DNA from: Natronomonas gomsonensis
GTDB lineage: Archaea > Halobacteriota > Halobacteria > Halobacteriales > Haloarculaceae
Assembly (NCBI RefSeq): GCF_013391635.1
Contig: NZ_JACAWU010000001.1
Coordinates: forward strand, 434,001 to 498,000
Reading direction: 5' to 3'
Length of the DNA stretch: 64,000 bases
Part shown: in pieces, positions 37,440 to 46,867 of the stretch
Layout: every line of letters begins with the position of its first letter
Position numbering within the stretch: the stretch's first letter is position 1
The notes under the pieces: model-generated
Database searches by the model: none
What the model was told of the DNA's origin: nothing
Seen by the model: the letters and a program-made list of their open reading frames with translations, nothing else
Made by a program: the position numbers and the translations under genes

Positions 37440-38489
37440 CTATCTCGTGAACCCGCCGGGGACGCCCGCCGCGCCGGCACCGCCCTCGTTGGGGTTGCGG
37501 CCGTCGGGAGCGGGCAACTCCAGCACCCGAGCGCCGCAGTCGGCACACTCGACGGCGATGACCTCCCAACTCTGACAGCAGGACTCGACGCTCTCGTCGG
37601 TGGGAGCGATGGGGCCGCCACACTCCGGACACGTCTCGAGGAAGACGCGGAACCCCTTGAGAACCGAGAGCCGTTCCTCCGGGAGGAGGACGCTCCAGCG
37701 TCGGTCCTCGCCGGCGACCGCCCGGTGGGCCGCGAGGTCCGAAATCAGCGCCGCCTCCGTAATCCAGTTGTACTGTGCCTTCCCGTCGACGAGGCCGTAG
37801 TAGCGACCGTCGTCTCGAGTCTCGATTTCGACTGCGGCCTCGTCCTCCCGAAACAGGTCCGCGAGCGTCTCGACACGTTCGTGGTCCTCGGAAAGCGTCT
37901 CGATGGCTCCCTCCCACTCCTCGCGGAAGGGGTCGACGAGTTCGAGGTCCTCGCCGTCTTCGGTCGGTCGGACGACCCCGAACGCCGAGAGCACCTCCTC
38001 CATCGGTTGGCCCATCAGTTCCTCGACGGCCTCCCGTTCCGGGAGGACTTCCGGTTCCGCGTCTTCCGATTCGTCGCTGTCGTCGTCGCTTTCGTCGACC
38101 ACATCGACCGATTCCGTCGTGGAGGATTCACTCGTCACGGAGTCGTCGTCTTCCTCCGAGTCGGCAGTTTCGTCGACACGAGCGGCCGCCTGCTCGGCGA
38201 GTTCGACGGGCAGGTCCTCGCCCGGCGGGTCGGCCTTGTCGAAGGCCGCAAGCACCGACTGCGGGAGATAGCGCTTCGTCAGCTCGGGCGTCCCGGGAAC
38301 GAGATATCCCCGGAGTGAGACGAGTGCCACACTCGCTACGAACGTCAACAGTCCCAGCGCACGGTTCCGGCGGCCGACGAGCGCCGCAACACCCGCCGCG
38401 ATGAGGAGATTGAGAAGCGTACAGGGCGTACACCGGTTCTCTCCGGTGTACTCCGGCTGTTCGAGTCGCTTGAGAAGGTCACTCGACAT
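37440..38489 (-). CDS. Membrane-anchored haloarchaeal protein with zinc ribbon
   Basis: 349 residues. After a cysteine pair (CTPC, residues 20-23) come two membrane helices (TLLNLLIAAGVAALVG and LGLLTFVASVALVSLRGYL). Then a very acidic linker (residues 105-150), a mixed domain, and a C-terminal zinc ribbon (CPECGG, later CADCG). The N-terminal CTPCTLLN segment recalls vitamin K epoxide reductase-like or thioredoxin-type pairs, but no such domain is complete. It is probably a structural or regulatory membrane protein. Confidence 0.7.
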   Translation of the reverse strand: MSSDLLKRLEQPEYTGENRCTPCTLLNLLIAAGVAALVGRRNRALGLLTFVASVALVSLRGYLVPGTPELTKRYLPQSVLAAFDKADPPGEDLPVELAEQAAARVDETADSEEDDDSVTSESSTTESVDVVDESDDDSDESEDAEPEVLPEREAVEELMGQPMEEVLSAFGVVRPTEDGEDLELVDPFREEWEGAIETLSEDHERVETLADLFREDEAAVEIETRDDGRYYGLVDGKAQYNWITEAALISDLAAHRAVAGEDRRWSVLLPEERLSVLKGFRVFLETCPECGGPIAPTDESVESCCQSWEVIAVECADCGARVLELPAPDGRNPNEGGAGAAGVPGGFTR

Positions 38490-38541
38490 GGACTCCGCTT
38501 GGACGGCGAGCCCTAAAAGGGATACCCACCGGCTATAGCCG

Positions 38542-39822
38542 TCAGGTCCCGTGCTGCCAGCTATCCATGTATTCGGTCTGTTCGGCGGTCAACTCGTCTA
38601 TCTCGATGCCTTCGGCTTCGAGTTTGATTTCCGCGACTTCGCGGTCGAGGTCGTCGGGCACCTCGTGGACGCCCGCGTCGTAGGCGTCGCTGTTCTCGAC
38701 CATCTCGCGGACGCAAACGGCCTGCACCCCGAAGCTCTGGTCCATCACCTCGACGGGATGACCCATCGCGACCGGCGAGGCGAGGTTGACCAACCGCCCG
38801 TCTGCGAGGACGTTGATGCGTCGGCCGTCGGGCAGTTCGAACTCCTCGACGCCGTCACGGACCTCTCGGCGGCCGACCGCCATCTCGTCGAGGCCGTCGA
38901 GGTCGATTTCGACGTTGAAGTGGCCGGCGTTCGCGAGGACGACGCCGTCCTGCATGGACTCGAAGTGCTCCTCGACGATGACGTCGCGATTGCCCGTCGT
39001 CGTCACGAAGATGTCGCCTTTCTCGGCGGCTTCGGCCATCGAGGTGACCTCGTAGCCCTCCATGTGTGCCTCCAAGGCCCGGCGGGGTTCGACTTCGGTG
39101 ACGATGACGTGGGCGTTCTGTCCGGACGCCTTCATCGCGACGCCCTTCCCACAGTAACCGTAGCCGGCGACGACGACGTTCTTGCCCGCAAACGAGAGGT
39201 TCGTCGTCATGGCGATGTTCGAAAGCGACGCCTCGCCCGTCCCGTGGACGTTGTCGAACAGTCGCTTCATCGGCGTGTCGTTGACCGCGAACATCGGGTA
39301 GTGGAGTTCGCCGTCTTCGTCCATCGCGCGCAGGCGGTGGACGCCCGTCGTCGTCTCCTCACAGCCGCCGACGATGGAGTCGATGAGTTCGGGATAGTTC
39401 TCGTGGATTGCCATCACGAGGTCGCCGCCGTCGTCGACGGTGACGGTGGGGTCGTGGTCGATGGTCGCCTCGATTGCGGCGTAGTACTCCTCGTCGTCGA
39501 CCTCGCGTTTGGCGTAGGAGGTGACGCCGTCGACGGCATCGAGTGCGGCGCTCACGTCGTCGTGGGTCGAAAGCGGGTTACAGCCGGTGATGGCCACTTC
39601 GGCGCCCGCTTCCGCCAGCACCTCGGTCAGAACGGCCGTCTTGGCTTCGACGTGCATCGCCATCGCCACGACCTCGCCCTCGAGGGGTGTCTCGGCGCCG
39701 AACTCCTCGGCGACGGCGGTCATGATGGGCATGTGCTGTCGGGCCCACTCGATTTTCTTGCGGCCCGATTCCCGAGCGCTCTCGGGGTCCGAGAGCTGTT
39801 CGGTTATCGTAGGGTGACTCAT
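38542..39822 (-). CDS. ahcY: Adenosylhomocysteinase
   Basis: 426 residues. It hydrolyses S-adenosylhomocysteine to adenosine and homocysteine, NAD-dependent. Seen: ARQHMPIMTAV, ALDAVDGVT, the substrate segment GGCEETTTGVHRLRAM, FDNVHGTGEASLSNI, the NAD fold VVAGYGYCGKGVAMKASG, TTTGNRDVI, ANAGHFNVEIDL and the C-terminal EYMDSWQHGT. It works with the SAH/MTA deaminase gene 1.4 kb away on the same strand. Confidence 0.97.
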   Translation of the reverse strand: MSHPTITEQLSDPESARESGRKKIEWARQHMPIMTAVAEEFGAETPLEGEVVAMAMHVEAKTAVLTEVLAEAGAEVAITGCNPLSTHDDVSAALDAVDGVTSYAKREVDDEEYYAAIEATIDHDPTVTVDDGGDLVMAIHENYPELIDSIVGGCEETTTGVHRLRAMDEDGELHYPMFAVNDTPMKRLFDNVHGTGEASLSNIAMTTNLSFAGKNVVVAGYGYCGKGVAMKASGQNAHVIVTEVEPRRALEAHMEGYEVTSMAEAAEKGDIFVTTTGNRDVIVEEHFESMQDGVVLANAGHFNVEIDLDGLDEMAVGRREVRDGVEEFELPDGRRINVLADGRLVNLASPVAMGHPVEVMDQSFGVQAVCVREMVENSDAYDAGVHEVPDDLDREVAEIKLEAEGIEIDELTAEQTEYMDSWQHGT

Positions 39823-39878
39823 ACCCCTCGAAACGGGCGAGGGCCGGAAAACGCTACCGAAGGAAAAGTCCTCAGTCG

Positions 39879-41105
39879 TCAGTTGTTGCCGCGGTCGCTG
39901 GGCGGGCCACGTCGGTCGTCGTCGGAGTCGTCGTCCTCATCCGTATCGTCACCGTCTTCGGTCGGCGTCGCGGTTCCGTCCGTTTCGGTGTCGTTCTCGG
40001 AGTCGTCAGCGTCGTCACCGTTCGGACCGGCGTTTTCCGGCGGGCCACGTCGGTCATCATCGCTGTTCGGACCGGCGTCCTCGGGCGGACCCCGCTCGGT
40101 ATCGCTGTTCGGGCCAGCGTCCTCAGGCGGACCGGCGTTCTCCGGTGCGTTACCCGGGTTGTTGCTCCGGACGAAGTCGGAGACAGCCTGTCCAACGTTC
40201 GCATCACCGGAGCCGTCCAACAGCTGCTGGACGAACATCGAGACGCGCTGGCCGAAGGGAACGGTCGCCTCCTCGGAGCCAGTCAGCGTGACCTCGACGG
40301 TCTGGGTTCGGTCGCCGTCCTCGGCCGTGATGGTCAGGCGAACGCCCTCCTCGGGGGCGGGCAACTCGACCGTTCCGTTCTCGTCGGTCGTGTACGTGCC
40401 CGTACCCTCGTACTCGGAGTCCTCGTCGTCGGAGTCGTCCTCCGAGTCGTCGTCCTCTTCAGCCTCGGAGCCATCCTCTTCGTCGTCCGAGTCGTCGGAT
40501 TCTTCGTCTTCCTCGTCAGCGTCGTCGGAGTCGCTGTCGTCGTCGGAGTCGCTGTCGTCGTCGGAGTCGCTGTCGTCGTCGGAGTCGCTGTCGTCGTCGG
40601 ACTCACTGTCCGAGTCTTCTTCCTCCGAATCCTCGGAGTCGTCCTCTTCGTCGTCCGAGTCGTCAGCATCGCTATCGTCCGAGTCATCGTCTTCGGACTC
40701 CGAGTCGTCGGAATCAGAGTCGCTGTCGTCTTCCTCCGAACCGTCATCGGAGACGTCGGAGTCGCTGTCCGAGTCCTCTTCTTCTGAATCTTCGGAGTCG
40801 CTATCGTCCGAGTCTTCATCGTCGGAGTCAGAATCATCGTCCTCCGAGTCGTCGTCGGATTCTTCGTCATCCTCGTCCGCGTCCACGTCATCCTGCGTGA
40901 CGGTCACGTCCGCGCCGTCAACCGCCCCGTCCGCGTCGGTCACCGTCACGGTCACGTTCTCACCGTCCTGTGTCAGGTCGATGTTCAGTGAGCTGACGTT
41001 GCCGGCTTCGTCGTCGGTCTGTGCCATCGCGAGGCCGGGGCCGACAACTGACAGTATCAGCAGCGCCGACAGCGCGATTGCAGCGAGTCGTTTATTCGAG
41101 CGCAT
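39879..41105 (-). CDS. Secreted serine-aspartate repeat protein
   Basis: 408 residues from the ATG at 41105. A signal peptide (MRSNKRLAAIALSALLILSV...AMAQ) leads to a short beta-rich domain (VSSLNIDLTQDGENVTVTV). A run of about 160 residues of Ser, Asp and Glu follows (near 75-235), then the domain resumes (GTGTYTTDENGTVELPAPEEG). The C-terminus repeats GPPE(D/N)AGPN. The acidic block seems inserted in an immunoglobulin-like fold. It is probably cell-surface or exported, with a disordered salt-binding linker. GGGGAG lies upstream of the ATG. Confidence 0.75.
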   Translation of the reverse strand: MRSNKRLAAIALSALLILSVVGPGLAMAQTDDEAGNVSSLNIDLTQDGENVTVTVTDADGAVDGADVTVTQDDVDADEDDEESDDDSEDDDSDSDDEDSDDSDSEDSEEEDSDSDSDVSDDGSEEDDSDSDSDDSESEDDDSDDSDADDSDDEEDDSEDSEEEDSDSESDDDSDSDDDSDSDDDSDSDDDSDSDDADEEDEESDDSDDEEDGSEAEEDDDSEDDSDDEDSEYEGTGTYTTDENGTVELPAPEEGVRLTITAEDGDRTQTVEVTLTGSEEATVPFGQRVSMFVQQLLDGSGDANVGQAVSDFVRSNNPGNAPENAGPPEDAGPNSDTERGPPEDAGPNSDDDRRGPPENAGPNGDDADDSENDTETDGTATPTEDGDDTDEDDDSDDDRRGPPSDRGNN

Positions 41106-41239
41106 CACACTCCCCACCAAGCGGGTAAGAGGGATAAACCGGGACTCTCGTTCAACTCGTTTACCAGTTGGTTTGTATATAGAAAGAGGCACTCAGAACC
41201 GTTCAAAAGATTCAAAACCGAATCTGAGCGTTTAACCCT

Positions 41240-42532
41240 CTATTCGGATGCACGCTCGATTGCGGCGCGTGCGTGCCGGTCGGCCTCCCGTCGAACGGCC
41301 CCTTCCTCAAGCGACAGCACCTCGCGGTCGCGGACGAGCACCTCTCCGCCGACGACGGTGTGTCGGACGTCCGACCCGCGAACCGCGTAGGCGAGGTGGC
41401 TGACGAGGTCGTGTTGTGGCGTGAGATGCGGCGCCTCGAGGTCGACGACCGCGAGGTCGGCCAGCGCACCCGTCTCGACGCGTCCGGCGTCGAAGCCGAG
41501 CAGTTCGGCGCCGCGTTCGGTCGCCGCCCGAACTGCGTCTTCTGCAGCGACAGCGCTGGCGTCCTCGGCGGCGAGTTTGCCGACCATCGCCGCGTCCCGG
41601 AGTTCGTCGAAGACGTCGAGGTCGTTGTTCGAGGCCGGACCGTCGGTTCCGATACCGACAGTGACGCCCGCATCGAGCAACTCTTGGACGGGGGCGATGC
41701 CGCTCGCGAGTTTCATGTTCGAGGCGGGACAGTGGGCGACGCCGACATCGCGGTCGGCCAGTAACTCGATTTCGGTCTCGTCGACGTGGACGGCGTGGGC
41801 GACGAAGTCGCCGGACTCCAACAGTCCGAGGTCGTCGGCGAACTCCAGCGGCCGGACGCCGCGTTCGGAAACGATGGGGTCGACCTCGTCTTCGGTCTCG
41901 TTCGCGTGGTAGTGCACCGGGACGCCCGCTTCGCGTGCGCGGGCGACGTAGGATTCCAAAAGGTCGGCGTCGACCGTCGTCAGCGAGTGCGGCATCAGCG
42001 CCGTTCGAATCCGGCCGTCGGCGGCGCCGTCGAGTTCGCGGGCGACGGCCAACCCCTCCTCGAAGTCCGCGCGTGCGTCGGCGTCGTCCTTCCCGACAGT
42101 GACGACGCCGTGGCCGAGACGGGCACGGAGACCGGCCTCTTCGACGGCCGCCGCCACCTCCGGGACGTGGAAGTACATGTCCGCAAACGTCGTGACGCCG
42201 TTTTTCAGCATCTCGACGAGACCGAGTCTCGCGCCCGCGCGAACGTCCTCGGAATCGAAGGCAGCCTCGGTCGGCCAGATGTCCTCCTGTAGCCACGCGT
42301 CGAGCGGTTTGTCGTCGGCGTACCCGCGGAGCAGCGTCATGGCGACGTGACAGTGGGTGTTGACGAGCCCTGGAACGACCAGACAGCCCTCGGCGTCCAG
42401 CGTCTCGTCGCCGACGGCGGTGTCGCCCACCTCGACGATGCGGCCCGTCTCCCGGTCGGCCAGTACGTCCCCCGCTTCGACGGTCAGGTCGGGGCGGAGA
42501 ACGCGCCCGCCGGTAATCTGGAGCGTGCTCAT
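41240..42532 (-). CDS. 5'-deoxyadenosine / SAH / MTA deaminase (amidohydrolase)
   Basis: 430 residues. The amidohydrolase zinc site is complete: VNTHCHVAMTLLRG, HYHANETEDEV, VAHAVHVDE, VAHCPASNMKLASG and GIGTDGPASNNDLD. The family deaminates S-adenosylhomocysteine, methylthioadenosine or 5'-deoxyadenosine to inosine forms, clearing the products of SAM use. Archaea often pair it with ahcY, as here. The exact substrate preference cannot be read from sequence. Confidence 0.88.
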   Translation of the reverse strand: MSTLQITGGRVLRPDLTVEAGDVLADRETGRIVEVGDTAVGDETLDAEGCLVVPGLVNTHCHVAMTLLRGYADDKPLDAWLQEDIWPTEAAFDSEDVRAGARLGLVEMLKNGVTTFADMYFHVPEVAAAVEEAGLRARLGHGVVTVGKDDADARADFEEGLAVARELDGAADGRIRTALMPHSLTTVDADLLESYVARAREAGVPVHYHANETEDEVDPIVSERGVRPLEFADDLGLLESGDFVAHAVHVDETEIELLADRDVGVAHCPASNMKLASGIAPVQELLDAGVTVGIGTDGPASNNDLDVFDELRDAAMVGKLAAEDASAVAAEDAVRAATERGAELLGFDAGRVETGALADLAVVDLEAPHLTPQHDLVSHLAYAVRGSDVRHTVVGGEVLVRDREVLSLEEGAVRREADRHARAAIERASE

Positions 42533-42645
42533 ACCCGGCGTTGTCGACGGCGGGCGTTGAAACTGCCGAATCCATCGGGCGACGGTCGGTTCTCGCCGGT
42601 GAATCGGTGCGTGGGTTTTTACTGACCGACTCGGAATCCCGAACG

Positions 42646-43020
42646 ATGAACGCCCTCCTCCTGCCCGTCGCCGTGTTGCTTGCGGCCCTCGCGGGGCTGT
42701 TCTTCCTCGGGTCGTACCTCTGGTATCACCACGCCGTCCGACTCCACGCCGAATCGCTGTTTCCCGACGATGCGACCGGCGTCAGGATGCTCCGATACGG
42801 TGTCTCGGCGGGAGCGGCCACCTTCGGCGGCTTCCTCCTGGTTTCCGTCCTGTACCTCCTCGCCGGGAGTACCGCCGGCACCACGACGGGACCGTCACTC
42901 GACCCGATGCCGTTCGAGACGGTCGCTGTCGGCCTGTTCGCGCTGTCGCTGTCGACGTTCTGTGTCGCCGGCGTGGGGTACGCCGCCGACGCCATCCGAC
43001 GACGCCTCGGCGTCCGATAG
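42646..43020 (+). CDS. Small membrane protein, three helices
   Basis: 124 residues from the ATG at 42646, chosen because the hydrophobic run starts there (MNALLLPVAVLLAALAGLFFLG). Two more helices follow (YGVSAGAATFGGFLLVSVLYLL and ETVAVGLFALSLSTFCVAGVGYA). A basic C-terminus (RRRLGVR) suggests a cytoplasmic end. No family is recognised. The gene precedes hisG by 30 nt. Confidence 0.65.
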   Translation: MNALLLPVAVLLAALAGLFFLGSYLWYHHAVRLHAESLFPDDATGVRMLRYGVSAGAATFGGFLLVSVLYLLAGSTAGTTTGPSLDPMPFETVAVGLFALSLSTFCVAGVGYAADAIRRRLGVR

Positions 43021-43050
43021 GGCAAAGGCCCGTCGCCTGCAACCGGGTGT

Positions 43051-43896
43051 ATGCGCATTGCCGTGCCCAACAAGGGCCGTCTCCACGACCCGGCGCTGAA
43101 ACTGCTGGAACGCGCCGGGTTACACGTCCAGAACGGTGCCGACAGGAAACTGTACGCCGACACCGTTGACCCCGAGGTGTCGGTGCTGTTCGCCCGCGCC
43201 GCGGACATCCCCGAGTACGTCGCCGACGGCGCCGCCGCCCTCGGCATCACCGGACTCGACCAGACTCGGGAGTCGGACGTCGAACTGGTCGATTTGCTGG
43301 ATTTGGAGTTCGGCAGTTGCCGACTCGTCCTCGCTTCCCCCGAGGACGGCGGCGTCTCCTCGCCGGAGGAGTTGACGGGCGGCACGGTCGCCACCGAGTT
43401 TCCCAACATCACCGAGGCGTACTTCGCGGAGTTGGGCATCTCGCCCGACATCGTGGAGGTGACGGGTGCGACGGAGCTGACGCCACACGTCGACATCGCC
43501 GACGCCATCGTCGACATCACCTCGACGGGGACGACCCTGCGGATGAACCGGCTCGAAGTCATCGACGAGGTGCTGTCGTCGTCGGTGCGGCTGTTCGCCA
43601 ACCCCGACGTTGCCGACGACCCGAAGGTCCAACAGGTCAAGACGGCGTTCAAATCCGTCCTCGACGCCAACGACAAGCGCTATTTGATGATGAACGTCCC
43701 CGAGGACGCCCTCGAGGATGTCGAAGACGTGATTCCCGGGATGGGCGGGCCGACGGTGATGGACGTGGCCGGCAGCGACGCCCTCGCCGTCCACGTCGTC
43801 GTCGACGAGCGGAAGGTGTTCGAGGTCATCCCGGACCTGAAGGCCGCCGGCGCCAGCGACATCCTCGTCACCGAAATCGAACGGTTGGTCCCCTGA
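43051..43896 (+). CDS. hisG: ATP phosphoribosyltransferase (long form)
   Basis: 281 residues. First step of histidine synthesis: ATP plus PRPP to phosphoribosyl-[27 protein letters not shown] is the classic start. [25 protein letters not shown] and the PRPP loop [18 protein letters not shown] complete the catalytic domains. The last 75 residues ([26 protein letters not shown]..) are the ACT-like regulatory domain of the long form, which mediates histidine feedback and removes the need for HisZ. Confidence 0.97.
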   Translation: MRIAVPNKGRLHDPALKLLERAGLHVQNGADRKLYADTVDPEVSVLFARAADIPEYVADGAAALGITGLDQTRESDVELVDLLDLEFGSCRLVLASPEDGGVSSPEELTGGTVATEFPNITEAYFAELGISPDIVEVTGATELTPHVDIADAIVDITSTGTTLRMNRLEVIDEVLSSSVRLFANPDVADDPKVQQVKTAFKSVLDANDKRYLMMNVPEDALEDVEDVIPGMGGPTVMDVAGSDALAVHVVVDERKVFEVIPDLKAAGASDILVTEIERLVP

Positions 43897-43965
43897 ACCG
43901 CCGTTACTGAAACCGCCGTTTTAGCTTACACAAAGCCCTCCCCTGAAAGAGCCCGACCCTCACGT

Positions 43966-44823
43966 ATGACCCCGACACGGAGACGAACGCTTCGAGCGCT
44001 CGGTGCCACCGTCGCGGGGACGGCACTCGCCGGCTGCCTCTCCGATGACGAACCGACGAACGAAGACGGCAACGGCGGCGACAGCGGTGTGAGCGTACAG
44101 GACGTCACCGCGACGCCGGCCGTCGTGACGCTGAACTCCCCGGATTCGTATGGGACCTACGGCGACCGAAACGAGCAGCTGATTATCGCCGACATCACCG
44201 TCGAATCGCCCGACGACCATCCGGTCTCGTCGTTCGCCGTCGAGGCTGGAGGGGAGCGATACGAGGTGACGACGGACATCTACCGCGGCTTCGAACTCGA
44301 GACGTTCGGCAAAGCCTACGAACCGGCCTCGGACGGTCCGACGCCCAGCGCCAGTGCCAGCGAGGACGGCGAAACCGGGCCATCTTCGGGGTGGATTGCG
44401 GCGTACGTCCCGAAACCGCTCGACGCCGACTCGGCGAGGCTAACGTGGGATGGCGGCGAACACGCCGTCGACGACGCCGTCCTCGAACTGCTGAACCGGC
44501 CGCCAGCGACGTTCGACGTGACCTTCGAGGCGCCCGATTCGGCGACGGTCGGCGAGACCGTGACGGCGACGGTGACCGTCGGGAACACCGCGGATGTCGA
44601 CGGCACGTTCGTCGGCGCGATAAACCGGGTCGGACCACGAATCGCCTATGCCCCGGAAACCGAGGTGCGACTGGACATCGAGGCCGGCGAAAACGCCGAC
44701 TGGGAGTACACCCACAGCCTCGACAGTTCCGAACTGGAGGAGATGGAAGACCCGTCGATGGAACTCCATCTCGTCTGGCGTGACGGCTCGCCGGTTCGGA
44801 CGGTCGATATCGAAAGCGAGTGA
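43966..44823 (+). CDS. Tat-type lipoprotein, surface-exposed
   Basis: 285 residues. It has a twin-arginine start (MTPTRRRTLRALGATVAGT) and a lipobox ending LAGC, so it is exported folded and lipid-anchored outside. The mature protein has two beta-rich halves. The second (FDVTFEAPDSATVGETVTATVTVGNTADVDGTF) resembles CARDB/immunoglobulin-like domains common on haloarchaeal lipoproteins. Ligand and role unknown. Confidence 0.8.
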   Translation: MTPTRRRTLRALGATVAGTALAGCLSDDEPTNEDGNGGDSGVSVQDVTATPAVVTLNSPDSYGTYGDRNEQLIIADITVESPDDHPVSSFAVEAGGERYEVTTDIYRGFELETFGKAYEPASDGPTPSASASEDGETGPSSGWIAAYVPKPLDADSARLTWDGGEHAVDDAVLELLNRPPATFDVTFEAPDSATVGETVTATVTVGNTADVDGTFVGAINRVGPRIAYAPETEVRLDIEAGENADWEYTHSLDSSELEEMEDPSMELHLVWRDGSPVRTVDIESE

Positions 44824-44838
44824 GGATGGCGCCGCACC

Positions 44839-45189
44839 TCACGTCAGGAAGATATTGCCGAACGCGAAGGCGAATATCGTGGTGATGGAGAAGTAAAACA
44901 CCGACAGCAGCACCGCTCCCCGGATATTCAACTCGTAGACGTACCGAACGACAGCGACGGCGGTGAAAAACGACAGCGCGACCATCACGGCGCCGTTGTA
45001 CTGGCTGAACAGCATCGCGACGACGACCGGCGCGGGGGCGGCCTTCACGGCGCGCTGGTGCGGTTCGTCGCCGAGCACCCACAGCGCGGCGAGATGTAGC
45101 GTTACGGCCGAAAACAGCGTCCCGACGAGGAACGCGACGACGAGCGCGAGCGGGCCGCCGCCGACGAACTCCACCTGCAGCGGAAGCAT
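44839..45189 (-). CDS. Small integral membrane protein, four helices
   Basis: 116 residues, almost entirely hydrophobic segments: LALVVAFLVGTLFSAVTLHLAALWVLG, APAPVVVAMLFSQYNGAVMVALSFFTAVAVVRYVY and AVLLSVFYFSITTIFAFAFGNIFL. A single short loop (DEPHQRAVKA) is charged. A conserved-looking haloarchaeal membrane protein of unknown function. Confidence 0.7.
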   Translation of the reverse strand: MLPLQVEFVGGGPLALVVAFLVGTLFSAVTLHLAALWVLGDEPHQRAVKAAPAPVVVAMLFSQYNGAVMVALSFFTAVAVVRYVYELNIRGAVLLSVFYFSITTIFAFAFGNIFLT

Positions 45190-45232
45190 ACCGGAATTAG
45201 GGAGCCGTCACGGGAGTAGTTGCCGCTCTCCG

Positions 45233-45796
45233 TTAGCCGTCGAGCAGGCCGAGCTCTTCGAGCCGGGAGACGATTTTGTCGACTGCCTCGCGGGCGTCGT
45301 CGGGCTTCTTGCCGCCAGTGATGACGAGTTTACCGGAGCCGAACAGCAGCGCGACCACGTCGGGGTCGTCGAGACGGTAGACGAGACCGGGGAACTGCTC
45401 GGGTTCGTACTCGATGTTCTCCAGACCGAGACCGATGGCGATGGCGTTGAGATTGAGGTTGCGGCCGAGGTCCGCGCTGGTGACGATGTTCTGGACGACG
45501 ATTTCGGGGTCCTCGTCGACCTGAATCTCCAGTTCGCGGAGTTTGTCGAAGACGATGCGGAGCGACTCGTGGACGTCGTCGGTGGATTTCGCGCCCGTAC
45601 AGACGATTTTCCCCGAACGGAAAATGAGTGCCGCGGACTTCGGCTCCTGTGTCCGGTAGACGAGACCGGGGAACTGCTCGGGGTCGTAATCGGCGCCTTC
45701 GAGGTCCATGGCGACGCTCTGGAGGTCGAGCTCCTGGCCAATCCCCGTCGAGGCAACGACGTTCTCGATATTGATAGTCTCCTTGGGGTCCTGCAT
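45233..45796 (-). CDS. tbp: TATA-binding protein
   Basis: 187 residues. Two direct repeats of the TBP saddle are seen: NIENVVASTGIGQELDLQ...PEQFPGLVYRTQEP..AALIFRSGKIVCTGAKS, then VQNIVTSADLGRNLNLN...PEQFPGLVYRLDDP..VALLFGSGKLVITGGK. Acidic as in halophiles. It recruits TFB and RNA polymerase at the many TATA boxes noted in this window. Its own promoter (CTTAAATAC on the - strand) lies about 25 nt upstream. Confidence 0.97.
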   Translation of the reverse strand: MQDPKETINIENVVASTGIGQELDLQSVAMDLEGADYDPEQFPGLVYRTQEPKSAALIFRSGKIVCTGAKSTDDVHESLRIVFDKLRELEIQVDEDPEIVVQNIVTSADLGRNLNLNAIAIGLGLENIEYEPEQFPGLVYRLDDPDVVALLFGSGKLVITGGKKPDDAREAVDKIVSRLEELGLLDG

Positions 45797-45813
45797 AACT
45801 CGACTTAAAACAC

Positions 45814-45823
45814 GTATTTAAGG
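45814..45823 (-). promoter_or_regulatory. tbp promoter TATA region
   Basis: The A/T tract TTATAAACCTTAAATAC (- strand) ends about 20 nt before the tbp ATG at 45796, consistent with a leaderless or near-leaderless start. Confidence 0.5.
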
Positions 45824-45911
45824 TTTATAAATGTGGGTGGTCGTTCCCCTCGCCTCGCACGAGCAACCCCCGACCGGGCCGTTTATTTCCCGTCGGCAGC
45901 CACCTGCGGGC

Positions 45912-46865
45912 GTGTACCTCCTGGAGTTGGCCGGCGACGACGACGGCTTCGCGGTGCGTGAAGCCGAGAGCCGCTGTTCGGCAGTGGAACTGCTGGCTCC
46001 CGGCCTCGCTACCGCACGGGGCGTCGTTCGACCCGAAACGCTGGCCTACACCAGACGTATCTGTCGACTCCTCGGTGCGTGTGACCCCACCGTCGACGAC
46101 GCCGTCACCCTGCTCGATGCCACGAGCACCGACCGAACCGGAACCGTCGCCGTTCGTGCCCGCGACGTACGCGGGCACACCGGCGTCGACACCCAAGCCG
46201 TCGAACGACGCCTCGGGTCCGTTCTCGTCGACCGTGGATTCGAGGTCGACCTCGACGACCCCGACCACACGCTGGTGGCGCTGTTCTCCGAGACGGCCGC
46301 CCTCGGTTGGCTCGAAACCGAGACGCCTCGGGATTTCACGGCCCGACAGCCGACCGACAAGCCGTTTTTCCAACCGGGGAGCATGGACCCGATGGACGCC
46401 CGCGCGCTCGCCAACATCGCCGGCGCCGGTCCCGGTGCTCGCTTGCTCGACCCGATGTGCGGCACCGGCGGCATCCTCGTCGAAGCGGGCCTCGCCGGCG
46501 CCGACGTCGTCGGCGTCGACGCCCAACGGAAGATGGTCGAGGGCGCACGGGAGAACCTCGCTCACTACCTCGATTCCTTCGCCGTCGTCCGCGGCGACGC
46601 GACGCGTCTGCCGTTTGCCGACGAAGGATTCGACGGCGCCGTCTTCGACGCCCCTTACGGCCGCCAGTCGAAAATCGAGGGCGTATCGCTGGAATCGCTC
46701 GTCAGCGACGCTCTTTGCGAAGTTCGGCGGGTCGCCGACTGCGCGGTCGTCGTCGGCGACCGTCCGTGGGACGACGCCGCCGACGCCGCCGGCTGGACCG
46801 TCGAATCGCGGTTCGACCGCCGCGTCCACCGGTCGTTGACGCGCTACGTTCACGTCCTCGTCTGA
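45912..46865 (+). CDS. tRNA (guanine-N2) methyltransferase, Trm-G10/Trm11 type
   Basis: 317 residues from the GTG at 45912. A TATA-like TTTATT sits 24-30 nt before it, and family members begin with the same (M/V)YLLEL..DD.FA pattern. The in-frame ATG at 45831 would add 27 unrelated residues. The N-terminal part is THUMP-like. The C-terminal Rossmann MTase has LLDPMCGTGGILVEAG (motif I) and VFDAPYGRQSK (the DPPY-type catalytic motif). It modifies G10 of tRNAs, relevant given the many tRNA genes nearby. Confidence 0.85.
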   Translation: MYLLELAGDDDGFAVREAESRCSAVELLAPGLATARGVVRPETLAYTRRICRLLGACDPTVDDAVTLLDATSTDRTGTVAVRARDVRGHTGVDTQAVERRLGSVLVDRGFEVDLDDPDHTLVALFSETAALGWLETETPRDFTARQPTDKPFFQPGSMDPMDARALANIAGAGPGARLLDPMCGTGGILVEAGLAGADVVGVDAQRKMVEGARENLAHYLDSFAVVRGDATRLPFADEGFDGAVFDAPYGRQSKIEGVSLESLVSDALCEVRRVADCAVVVGDRPWDDAADAAGWTVESRFDRRVHRSLTRYVHVLV

Positions 46866-46867
46866 GC

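Noticed and set aside
37212..38318. 368-codon + strand frame
   Set aside because: It lies opposite the zinc-ribbon membrane protein gene, and its composition is unlike a haloarchaeal protein.
40430..40860. Short-period repeat that might be taken for a CRISPR array
   Set aside because: It is a protein-coding Ser-Asp tract with trinucleotide-scale periodicity, no fixed repeat and no spacers.
38551..41235. 894-codon open frame on the + strand
   Set aside because: It is antisense to ahcY and the Ser-Asp repeat gene. Its serine-rich stretch is the complement of the repeat tract, and GC-rich codon bias keeps the frame open.
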